In this document: positions 45,758-53,552 of the stretch, in pieces | Layout: each line of letters opens with the position of its first letter | How positions within the stretch are numbered: position 1 is the stretch's first letter | Source: JAIOSM01 sp964565415 | GTDB taxonomy: Bacteria > Desulfobacterota > Desulfobacteria > Desulfobacterales > Desulfobacteraceae | Reading direction: 5' to 3' | Assembly: GCA_964565415.1 (NCBI GenBank) | Contig: CAZMEX010000009.1 | Location: forward strand, 1 to 64,000 | Length of the DNA stretch: 64,000 nt | Translations under genes and position numbers: made by a program | The notes under the pieces: generated by a model | Seen by the model: only the letters and a program-made list of their open reading frames with translations | Told to the model about the DNA's origin: nothing | Database searches by the model: none

Positions 45758-46918
45758 ATGCATTTAGAAACCTATGATGATGTGTTGGAGCTTCATCGAA
45801 ATCAAAAAAAAATTTATGCAAGATTTTTAAGCCCCCATCGGGTGCTGTCCACCTGCCGCATCAATGGCGGACTCAGGGAAGATATCAAGGTTGTGCTCAA
45901 CCATCAGTCATGTGAACCGTGTAATCATATGGATGCCCATGCAAAAAGGATTATCACAGAACCACAAGCTTATCTTGAACAGCTCTGCAAGCCTGAAGGA
46001 GTTGACTTTAAACACTGTGTCTGCCTTGGTACTGCAGCCAATATGAACTATGCAGCAATACATAAAAAAGAGTTTAAAGATTTATGGGTGTTAACCATTG
46101 CCACAGGTGGCGTAGAAACCAATGCCGGGCGTGCAGGAGACCCTGCCAGCTATTATGAAAAAAATGGTGTTTCTGTCCATGTAGATAACAGTGAAAAAAC
46201 CCCTGAACCCGGTACCATCAATATCATGATTTTTATAAATAAGACCTTAAGCCATGGTTCCATGGCAAGAGCTGTTGTAACAGCAACTGAAGCCAAAACA
46301 GCAGTTCTTCAGGAACTTGCAGTCAATTCACGGTATTCAGATGGTCTTGCCACCGGAACAGGCACAGACCAGATAGCAATTGCCTCAAGATTAACAGATA
46401 AACCTGAGCTCACAAGTGCAGGTAAACATACAAAACTTGGAGAACTTATTGGAAAAACTGTCAAGGCGGCAGTTGGTGAGACTCTCGGTCTTCAGAATGG
46501 TTTAACACCGGAAAGGCAGCGGTCAGTAAAAATCCACCTGGAACGATTTGGAGCAGACAAAAATAAAATGATTAAAGGCATATGCAGCCATTTAGATGAT
46601 GATATGTCAAAACTCATACAGGATAATTTTGAAAGCATTGATCGTGATCCTATGATTGTGGCATCGGTGGCAGCCCTTGTCCATCTCAGGGATAAAGCTG
46701 CCCATGGGATTTTACCCCTTACCTGTATGAAGGAAATCTATTCCAGTTTTGGTGCCCAGATAGCTATTGCTGCTTCTGGTGCTGCCTCTGGAAGAGTAGG
46801 TAAAACAAAAGATTATGCAAAGCAGCTGGCAGGTAAACTGCATGCCCTAAACAGTCAGGCAATGCTTGAGCTAATCTATCATGCCCTTGCCCTGGGATTT
46901 AAAGATAAATGGAGATAA
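45758..46918 (+). CDS. cbiZ: CbiZ-type adenosylcobinamide amidohydrolase with C-terminal extension
   Basis: About 386 aa. The CbiZ domain is clear: G-G-L-R-E-D near 40, C-L-G-T-A-A-N-M, A-T-G-G-V-E-T-N-A-G-R-A-G-D, PGTINIMIFI, VVTATEAKTAVL, T-G-T-G-T-D-Q and K-L-G-E-L-I-G (to about 250). CbiZ cuts the aminopropanol side chain from pseudocobalamin or cobinamide to give cobyric acid, allowing rebuilding with the cell's own lower ligand. The last about 130 residues have no assigned function here. I chose ATG 45758 (AAGGTGAG 10 nt upstream); TTG 45728 would overlap the permease by 4 bp. Confidence 0.88.
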   Translation: MHLETYDDVLELHRNQKKIYARFLSPHRVLSTCRINGGLREDIKVVLNHQSCEPCNHMDAHAKRIITEPQAYLEQLCKPEGVDFKHCVCLGTAANMNYAAIHKKEFKDLWVLTIATGGVETNAGRAGDPASYYEKNGVSVHVDNSEKTPEPGTINIMIFINKTLSHGSMARAVVTATEAKTAVLQELAVNSRYSDGLATGTGTDQIAIASRLTDKPELTSAGKHTKLGELIGKTVKAAVGETLGLQNGLTPERQRSVKIHLERFGADKNKMIKGICSHLDDDMSKLIQDNFESIDRDPMIVASVAALVHLRDKAAHGILPLTCMKEIYSSFGAQIAIAASGAASGRVGKTKDYAKQLAGKLHALNSQAMLELIYHALALGFKDKWR

Positions 46919-46921
46919 AAA

Positions 46922-47710
46922 ATGAATAATTCAGATAAGAGAAGAGATATACCCATAATTGTCACTGCTTTTGGTACAACCCAAAAAGCTTTTGCAACCT
47001 ATGGGAAAATGGATAAAGCGTTTCAGATTGCTTTTCCTTATAATCCTATCCATTGGGCATACTCATCCAGATTGGTAAAATCAACTTTAAATAAAAAAAA
47101 GAAGCTGAATTTAAAAAATCCCCTGGAAGTTATGGCTGATCTTAAAGACAGTGGGCACGAATGGGTGGTTTTGCAATCTTTGCACCTGATCTGTGGGCAT
47201 GAGTATGACAGATTAGTCTCAGAACGTGGACATATAGATATTCGTTCTTCCATTGGACTGCCCCTTTTAACATCTTACCAGGATTATGTTCAAACTGCCA
47301 AAGCCCTTGGCTCCATAATCCCTGATAACCCTGCTCAAGCAGTTATTCTTGTGGGTCATGGCACAGATCATCCTGCATGGACAGCATATTCTGCCCTTGA
47401 AAACATTCTACGGCAAATCCATGGTAAACATTTGTTTACAGGTGTTGTAGAGGGATACCCGAAAATGGAAACCACACTTGCAAGAGTAAAAAAAGCAGGC
47501 TTTAAAAAAGTTTGCCTGATTCCATTTATGCTGGTTGCAGGAGTTCATTTTAAAGAAGATCTTACACGGGAAGAAGATTCATGGCAAAAAACTTTTGAAA
47601 GAGCCGACATTGAGATGTCAATAGTTGATCACGGTATTGGAGAGATTGATGGAATTTCAAACCTCTATTGTAATCATATGTTGGAAGCTTTAGATGTTAT
47701 TCCCATATAA
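46922..47710 (+). CDS. cbiK: Sirohydrochlorin cobaltochelatase CbiK
   Basis: A 262-aa protein with the CbiK active-site pattern: H in L-V-G-H-G-T-D-H-P near 145, E in V-V-E-G-Y-P near 175, and H in V-A-G-V-H-F-K-E-D-L near 207, at nearly the positions of the Salmonella enzyme. It inserts Co2+ into sirohydrochlorin at the start of the anaerobic B12 pathway. No signal peptide is seen, so it is cytosolic, unlike the periplasmic CbiK of some Desulfovibrio. It follows cbiZ by 3 bp. Confidence 0.92.
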   Translation: MNNSDKRRDIPIIVTAFGTTQKAFATYGKMDKAFQIAFPYNPIHWAYSSRLVKSTLNKKKKLNLKNPLEVMADLKDSGHEWVVLQSLHLICGHEYDRLVSERGHIDIRSSIGLPLLTSYQDYVQTAKALGSIIPDNPAQAVILVGHGTDHPAWTAYSALENILRQIHGKHLFTGVVEGYPKMETTLARVKKAGFKKVCLIPFMLVAGVHFKEDLTREEDSWQKTFERADIEMSIVDHGIGEIDGISNLYCNHMLEALDVIPI

Positions 47711-47725
47711 ATTCAGGAGGTTAGT

Positions 47726-48553
47726 TTGAATTCAATGCGCACTTACATAACTGCAATAATTATAGCAATGCTGTGCAGCACTGCATGTGCTCTTGCAGGC
47801 ACACCACTGGGAGAAATAAAACTTTTTGCTCACAGAGGGCTTACCACAAAATTTCCGGAAAACTCCATGGAAGCTATCAGGGCTGCGAAAGATCTTGGTA
47901 TTTATGGAACGGAAATTGATCTTCGAACCACTAAGGACAATAAGATAGTATTACTGCATGATGCAGCTCTGGGCAAGATGACAACCGGCAGAGGGCAGGT
48001 TGCTGAGGTTACAATGGCGGATATTAAAAAATTGTTCTTAAAAGACAGCCAGGGCAAGCCTACAAAATGTAAAGTAGCTGTTTTTAATGATGTGCTTGCA
48101 AAAGTAAGCAGTTTTAAAGGTTTTGTACTGGCAGTTGATTTAAAAGATGTAGATGTAGCAAAAGTTTGCAAGCAAGTTACAGATCAAAACATGGAAAGCA
48201 AAGTATACTTTTTTATTCCAGGTCCCAAGGCTGTTGCAACGGCAAAACTGATTAAAAGCATCAACAGTGACCTGATGATTTCCATTGATTTGCTCAACTG
48301 GTGGCAGATAATGAATGTACCTGAATTTGTTATTAGTGCACTTGATGCCGATGCTGTATTTGCTTCAGAATGGTTTTTCCCAAGGCATGGATTCTCAGAA
48401 GCAATCAATGCAAATGCCAGGGTACAGGTGTATCTCTGGGGACAAAAAAACCTTACCCAGAGAATGGAAAGAGCAGCTGCCCTGGGTGCAAACGAAATAT
48501 CTTGTGACCGCCCGGATATCCTGCTTAATTATATTAAATCAAAGACAAAATAA
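47726..48553 (+). CDS. Exported glycerophosphodiester phosphodiesterase-like protein
   Basis: A 275-aa protein with a signal peptide (about 1-25, A-L-A-G). The GDPD catalytic set is complete: A-H-R-G, G-T-E-I-D-L and L-L-H-D (residues about 35-75). The family cleaves phosphodiesters of glycerophospholipid head groups in the periplasm. It follows cbiK by 15 bp behind AGGAGG (TTG start), so it is probably the last gene of the B12 operon. Since the corrinoid nucleotide loop is also a phosphodiester, a role in corrinoid breakdown is conceivable but speculative. Confidence 0.8.
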   Translation: MNSMRTYITAIIIAMLCSTACALAGTPLGEIKLFAHRGLTTKFPENSMEAIRAAKDLGIYGTEIDLRTTKDNKIVLLHDAALGKMTTGRGQVAEVTMADIKKLFLKDSQGKPTKCKVAVFNDVLAKVSSFKGFVLAVDLKDVDVAKVCKQVTDQNMESKVYFFIPGPKAVATAKLIKSINSDLMISIDLLNWWQIMNVPEFVISALDADAVFASEWFFPRHGFSEAINANARVQVYLWGQKNLTQRMERAAALGANEISCDRPDILLNYIKSKTK

Positions 48554-48734
48554 AATGATTGATTTTAATACACTTCTAAATAAATAAATTTGCAGACAGG
48601 TCATTTTTTATTTCAAATCAATTAGAAGTTGCATTGTTCTTTTTATTTTGATAAGGATTATCGTGATTCAAATTTAACAATTGCCAGAAGGCAATTTTTG
48701 AAATTTTAAAAACAGTTTAATAAATATAATATTA

Positions 48735-48787
48735 AGCCACGAAGGTTAATATCCCATGAAGGGATAGTAATTTTTGTGGCTTTTTTG
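48735..48787 (+). terminator. Nested hairpin before the second BtuF gene
   Basis: AAGCCAC and GTGGCTT form the outer stem, with ATCCC/GGGAT inside, followed by TTTTTGC. It lies between the end of the B12 operon and ATG 48805, so it is either the operon terminator or an attenuator for the second transporter. No B12 box is present in the 251-bp gap. Confidence 0.55.
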
Positions 48788-48804
48788 CTTTTAAAGGGGA
48801 AAAA

Positions 48805-49914
48805 ATGAATAACAAATCAAAATATATTTCCATTTTAATATTAATTTTGTTTTTTGCAGAAAATCTCTTTGCAGATGATTTAAAAACCATTGCTGACGCG
48901 ACAGGAAGAACCATGAAAGTGCCGGATAAAATCGAACATGTCATCTGTTCAGGACCAGGCTGTTTAAGGCTTCTTGTCTATCTTCAGTCCAGTGATAAAG
49001 TTGTTGGGGTGGACAGTATTGAAAAGAGGGAAAATATTTTTGATGCAAGACCCTATGCCCTTGCCAATCCGCAGTTTAAACAACTTCCTCTTTTCGGTGA
49101 ATTCAGGGGGCATGACAGCCCTGAGATGATCATGGGTCTGAAACAATTTCCCCAGGTCATTTTTAAAACTTACTCGTCCATGGGATGTAACCCTGTCAAA
49201 CTTGAAAAAAAGACAGGAATCCCGGTTGTTGTGCTGAACTATGGAGATCTGTTTAAATATAGAAAAGAATTTTTTAATGCTTTGAGAATCATGGGCACAG
49301 TGATGAATAAAGGCAAAAGAGCAGAACAGGTAATCTCTTTTTTTAAAGGTCAGATAAATGATCTGCAGCAGCGAACATCTGATATTACTGAAAGTAAAAA
49401 AAAACTATGTTTTGTTGGAGGAATTGCGTTTAAAGGTCCCCATGGCTTTCAGTCAACACAGCCATTCTACCCTCCTTTTCTTTTTGTAAATATAAAAAAT
49501 GCAGCTGCACTGGACAAAAGAGGCAGAAATTTACACAATTCAATTGTTTCCAAAGAGAGTATAGTTAAATGGGACCCTGAAATTTTGTTTCTGGATCTTT
49601 CGACACTGCAAACAAGTAGCAATGGAGGTGGTCTGCATGAGCTCAAAACAGATCCTGCATATCAGACTCTTTCAGCAGTTAAAAAAGGCGAGGTCTTTGG
49701 ATTGCTGCCCTATAACTGGTATAGCAAAAATTATGGTTCTATACTTGCCGATGCCTGGTACACAGGTAAATTAGTCTTTCCTGAACAATTCTCAGATATC
49801 GATCCTTTAAAAAAAGCTGATGAGATATATATGTTTCTTGTGGGTAAACCTGTCTTTTCCATTATGAACAAGACATTTCATAATTTAGTTTTTAAAAGAA
49901 TCCCTCTGAAATAG
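48805..49914 (+). CDS. ABC transporter periplasmic binding protein, BtuF/FecB type (second set)
   Basis: A 369-aa protein with a signal peptide (1-23, L-F-A-D) and no lipobox Cys. It has the pattern I-A-D-A-T-G-R-T-M-K-V-P, then H-V-I-C-S-G-P-G-C-L-R-L-L-V-Y-L, typical of siderophore, heme and corrinoid binding proteins, of a kind also common in methanogens. It is not closely like the first BtuF. AAGGGGA site before ATG. The ligand is unresolved: a corrinoid by context, an iron or tungsten compound by family. Confidence 0.8.
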   Translation: MNNKSKYISILILILFFAENLFADDLKTIADATGRTMKVPDKIEHVICSGPGCLRLLVYLQSSDKVVGVDSIEKRENIFDARPYALANPQFKQLPLFGEFRGHDSPEMIMGLKQFPQVIFKTYSSMGCNPVKLEKKTGIPVVVLNYGDLFKYRKEFFNALRIMGTVMNKGKRAEQVISFFKGQINDLQQRTSDITESKKKLCFVGGIAFKGPHGFQSTQPFYPPFLFVNIKNAAALDKRGRNLHNSIVSKESIVKWDPEILFLDLSTLQTSSNGGGLHELKTDPAYQTLSAVKKGEVFGLLPYNWYSKNYGSILADAWYTGKLVFPEQFSDIDPLKKADEIYMFLVGKPVFSIMNKTFHNLVFKRIPLK

Positions 49915-49930
49915 ACTTTAAGGAGTTAGT

Positions 49931-51001
49931 ATGCATTTTGATGACGGGGTTCTGCCCAAAGAGTATGCACAATATACAGGCAAAAAGGTTTTATTTATTG
50001 TGACTGCATTGCTAGGTCTTGTTTTGATGTTTGTATCAGGTGTTTGCTTGGGAGCTGTGGAGATTGGTTTTTTTGATGTTGTAAAGAGTCTTGCCGGAAG
50101 TACTATATCCAGGCAGTTTGATATTATTATATTTAATATCAGGCTGCCCCAGGTAATTACAGCAATTGTGGCAGGTGCAGGACTTGCATCTTCAGGAGCT
50201 GTCATGCAGTCAGTTCTTCGTAATCCGCTTGGCTCACCTTTTACTTTGGGGATATCCCATGCAGCAGCATTTGGTGCTGCGTTTTCAGTAATGATATTAG
50301 GAACTGGTACAATGGCAAGCTCTATAAGTGATGCTGTTACTATCTCAAATCCATACACAACAACATTTTCAGCTTTTATATTTTCCATGATAGCCGCAGG
50401 AATAATTCTGGCAGTTTCAAAATTACGACAGGCAAGCCCTGAAGTTATGATCCTGACAGGTGTGGCATTGGGCTCTTTGTTTACAGCCGGTACAATGCTT
50501 CTCCAATTTTTTGCAGATGATATACAGCTTTCTGCCATGGTATTCTGGACATTTGGAGATGTTGCCAGGACCGGCTGGAGAGAGATTCTGTTTTTATCCT
50601 GGGTCACTCTGTTTTCCATCTGTTTCTTTTTTATTAATGCATGGAATTATAATGCTGCAGATGCAGGTGATGAGACGGCAAAAGGAGTTGGTGTCAAGAT
50701 CGAACGCACAAGAATTCTTGGTATGATAACAGCCTCATTTGTTACGTCAGTCATCATTGCACTTGTGGGTATTATAGGTTTTGTGGGGCTTGTAGCTCCA
50801 CATATGGTGCGCAAGATCATTGGTGATGACCACAGGTTTTTACTTCCCGGTACTGTTATAACAGGAAGCCTGCTCCTGCTTGTTTCTGACACTGTGGCAA
50901 GACTTGTTCTTTTGCCCCATATTTTACCTGTTTCAGTTTTGACATCATTCCTTGGCGCACCTGTTTTTATCTATTTAATTATTCGAGGAGGAAAAAGATG
51001 A
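49931..51001 (+). CDS. FecCD/BtuC-type ABC permease (second set)
   Basis: A 356-aa permease with about ten helices, I-R-L-P-Q-V-I-T-A-I-V-A-G (about 72-85), L-R-N-P-L-G-S-P-F-T-L-G-I-S and the coupling F-V-G-L-V-A-P-H-M-V-R. It follows AGGAG and overlaps the ATPase gene by 4 bp. It transports the ligand of the preceding binding protein. Confidence 0.88.
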   Translation: MHFDDGVLPKEYAQYTGKKVLFIVTALLGLVLMFVSGVCLGAVEIGFFDVVKSLAGSTISRQFDIIIFNIRLPQVITAIVAGAGLASSGAVMQSVLRNPLGSPFTLGISHAAAFGAAFSVMILGTGTMASSISDAVTISNPYTTTFSAFIFSMIAAGIILAVSKLRQASPEVMILTGVALGSLFTAGTMLLQFFADDIQLSAMVFWTFGDVARTGWREILFLSWVTLFSICFFFINAWNYNAADAGDETAKGVGVKIERTRILGMITASFVTSVIIALVGIIGFVGLVAPHMVRKIIGDDHRFLLPGTVITGSLLLLVSDTVARLVLLPHILPVSVLTSFLGAPVFIYLIIRGGKR

Positions 51002-51768
51002 TACTGAATATTATTGATCTGAAATTTCAGTATAGGAGTCATAATGTTTTGAATAATATAAATTTTACTGTGCAAAAAGGGGAAATTTTGACAATTCTCG
51101 GACCAAATGGTGTTGGTAAAACAACTCTTTTAAAATGCATCAATTCAATATTAAAAAGAGAAAAGGGAGATGTATATATCAATGATAAAGACACTTTGAA
51201 AATGAATGTGACCGAGATTGCAAAGCACATGAGCTATGTTGCACAAAACAGCGAGACAGCCAGACTCACAGCTTTTGATGCTATCCTTTTGGGGAGACGA
51301 CCCCACATCAGATGGATGATTTCAAAGGAAGATATAAAAAAGGTTGATGCTGTGATAAAACAGCTTAACCTTCAGCATCTTTCATTAAAGTATATTGACA
51401 GGATGAGCGGTGGTGAACTTCAAAAGGTCTCACTTGCAAGGGCGTTTGTTCAAGAAACCGACCTGTTTCTACTGGATGAGCCCACAAGCAGCCTTGATTT
51501 AAAAAATCAGGCAGAAATACTCGGTTTGATTAAAAGAGTAGTAAAAGAACATGATGTTGCAGCAGTGATGACAATGCATGACCTTAACACAGCTTTAAGA
51601 TATTCTGATAAATATCTGTTCTTACATAATGGTTCAATTTTTGGAGCCGGAGATGTAAAGGACATCTCATGCTCAATGGTGGAATCGGTTTATGGGATAC
51701 CAGTAGAAATAATGCAGCATAACGGTTACCCTGTTGTCATCCCCGGAGAATTAACAAATGCAGCCTAG
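50998..51768 (+). CDS. FecE/BtuD-type ABC ATPase (second set)
   Basis: A 256-aa ABC ATPase of ordinary length: GPNGVGKTT Walker A, M-S-G-G-E-L-Q-K-V-S-L-A-R signature, F-L-L-D-E-P-T-S-S-L-D Walker B and M-H-D-L. Compared with the BtuD of the riboswitch operon it lacks the C-terminal domain, so the two sets are not recent duplicates. Confidence 0.88.
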   Translation: MILNIIDLKFQYRSHNVLNNINFTVQKGEILTILGPNGVGKTTLLKCINSILKREKGDVYINDKDTLKMNVTEIAKHMSYVAQNSETARLTAFDAILLGRRPHIRWMISKEDIKKVDAVIKQLNLQHLSLKYIDRMSGGELQKVSLARAFVQETDLFLLDEPTSSLDLKNQAEILGLIKRVVKEHDVAAVMTMHDLNTALRYSDKYLFLHNGSIFGAGDVKDISCSMVESVYGIPVEIMQHNGYPVVIPGELTNAA

Positions 51769-51953
51769 AACTTTAAAATATTGGTTTCAATAGTTGTCAA
51801 ATTCTCCATGGATTCCTGGATATTATCAAAATATCGGCTGCGAAGTTCCATGATCAAAAATCCGTTGTAGTCAGGAAGAAGTATTTCCTGAATCTTTTTT
51901 ATAGGAAGTATCTTTGACCATCTTTTTATGTTTTTTTGCATTTTACTTGACAA
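51765..51953 (-). pseudogene. Possible C-terminal fragment of a sugar-phosphate isomerase/epimerase-like TIM barrel
   Basis: A 62-codon minus-strand frame overlapping the last bases of the ATPase gene. The segment YNGFLIMELRSRYFDNIQES resembles the last strand and helix of xylose-isomerase-like TIM barrels. No start site or N-terminal part is present. It may be a gene remnant; the similarity is from memory and weak. Confidence 0.3.
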
Positions 51954-52137
51954 AAAATGAGTTATTATTCTAACTATATAGCGATTGATGTAGTGAAGCT
52001 ATAATTTGTGGCTTTGTTCATAACTATCATAATGGACGAGTAATGCTTGCATGTTGGAGAGAAGCCGACAGATTGACTATTCCTGGCATAACATTACTGA
52101 TATTTGCTGTTGTGTTTTAAATAAGGAGAATGATCTA

Positions 52138-53331
52138 ATGAAATTGAAACAATCTTGTTTTATTCTTGTAATAACGCTGTTTATCGTCACCAGCGCAGCA
52201 CTTCCTGCCCTGGGTGAAATTATTCTGGGACAATCCTGCGCATTATCAGGACCGACATCATTTTTGGGCACTCAAATGAACAAAGGAGCCCTTGCTTATT
52301 TTAATAACCAAAAGGATGATATCATTTTAAAAGCCCTTGATGATAAATATGAGCCGGTTCAATGTATAAAGAATACGCGCACATTTATTAAAAAAAAAGT
52401 AACAGCTTTATTCGGATATGTGGGTACACCAACATCCAAAGTTGCTGTCCCTCTGGCAACCAAGGATAAAATGATTTTTTTTGGTGGTTTTACCGGTGCA
52501 GGGTTTTTAAGTGCTTACAAGACTAATCCATATACATTCAGCCTGCGTGGCAGTTACAATGCTGAAATTGAGAATATGGTCAGACATTTGAAAGAAGATC
52601 TGAATATCACAAAAATCGGATTATTTGTCCAACGAGATGCATTTGGAATAGCTGGTATTAAAGGTGCAGTGAAAGCAGTGAATACAATTACAGGTGTCTC
52701 CATTGTACCAGCTGTCCCAGATATCCCGGCAGATGATGCCCCGACTGATAAGTGGGAAGCGTTTTGGGAAATGGTACCCAACTATAAACGTAACACTGTT
52801 GCAGTAGGGCTCAACGCTCGCAAATTATGTGGATATCAGGTGGAAGCAGTTATTTTGGTAGGTGCATACCGTCCGTGTGCCACAGCAATCAATATATGGC
52901 ATGAACGTAACCTTAATGCGATTTTCATCAACATTTCTTTTGTGGGCAGCATGGGACTGGCTGAGCGCTGCAAAAGCCTTAAAAATGTGTATATCAGTCA
53001 GGTAATGCCCAGTCCATGGGATGGAACCCTTCCAGTTGTCAAAGAGTATCAAACAGCTCTGGGCAGTGATTTTGGCTTTGTCAGCCTGGAGGGATATGTT
53101 GCTGCCAAAGTTTTTCATAAAGCATTAATTGATGCCGGGGCTAACCCCAATGCCGAGACAATCAAAACAGCTCTCGAATCCATGTCGGCCTATGATGCTG
53201 GTGGATTGAAAATTTCTTATGGTGCTTCAGACCATCGGGGATTGGAATCAACCTATTTGACAAAACTTGAAAAAAAAAATGGAGGATTCAGATTTATTTA
53301 TGTTGATACGCTGACTCGTGATCCTCAATGA
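52138..53331 (+). CDS. Leu/Ile/Val-type periplasmic binding protein
   Basis: About 397 aa with a signal peptide (hydrophobic about 8-25, A-L-G-E). The mature start IILGQSCALSGPTSFLG and the later blocks match the periplasmic-binding-protein type 1 family (branched-chain amino acid/amide). ATG 52138 follows AAGGAG; an earlier ATG at 52051 has no site. There are no ABC permease genes; a histidine kinase and sigma-54 regulator follow, so a sensory role is likely. Confidence 0.85.
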   Translation: MKLKQSCFILVITLFIVTSAALPALGEIILGQSCALSGPTSFLGTQMNKGALAYFNNQKDDIILKALDDKYEPVQCIKNTRTFIKKKVTALFGYVGTPTSKVAVPLATKDKMIFFGGFTGAGFLSAYKTNPYTFSLRGSYNAEIENMVRHLKEDLNITKIGLFVQRDAFGIAGIKGAVKAVNTITGVSIVPAVPDIPADDAPTDKWEAFWEMVPNYKRNTVAVGLNARKLCGYQVEAVILVGAYRPCATAINIWHERNLNAIFINISFVGSMGLAERCKSLKNVYISQVMPSPWDGTLPVVKEYQTALGSDFGFVSLEGYVAAKVFHKALIDAGANPNAETIKTALESMSAYDAGGLKISYGASDHRGLESTYLTKLEKKNGGFRFIYVDTLTRDPQ

Positions 53332-53552
53332 CCATAAAAAGATAGAAAGTTCAAATACAGGTTATAATTTAGTAACAATTTCTAATATTCAGTGCTTTTT
53401 GCTGCTTGTTTTGACAAATTTGAGATTTAGCATGCCAGGCTAAGTTTTTCCCATGGCATATATCCAGTTTATTCGGGGTTTTTCTTGACATGGTTGATCC
53501 GATAGTATTAAGTTTGTTGCAAATATACTAATCTTTTTCAGGAGTATTCCTT

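Noticed and set aside
51961..52137. Possible sigma-54 promoter before the Leu/Ile/Val-type binding protein
   Set aside because: The GG and GC pairs seen near 52033-52050 have the wrong spacing.
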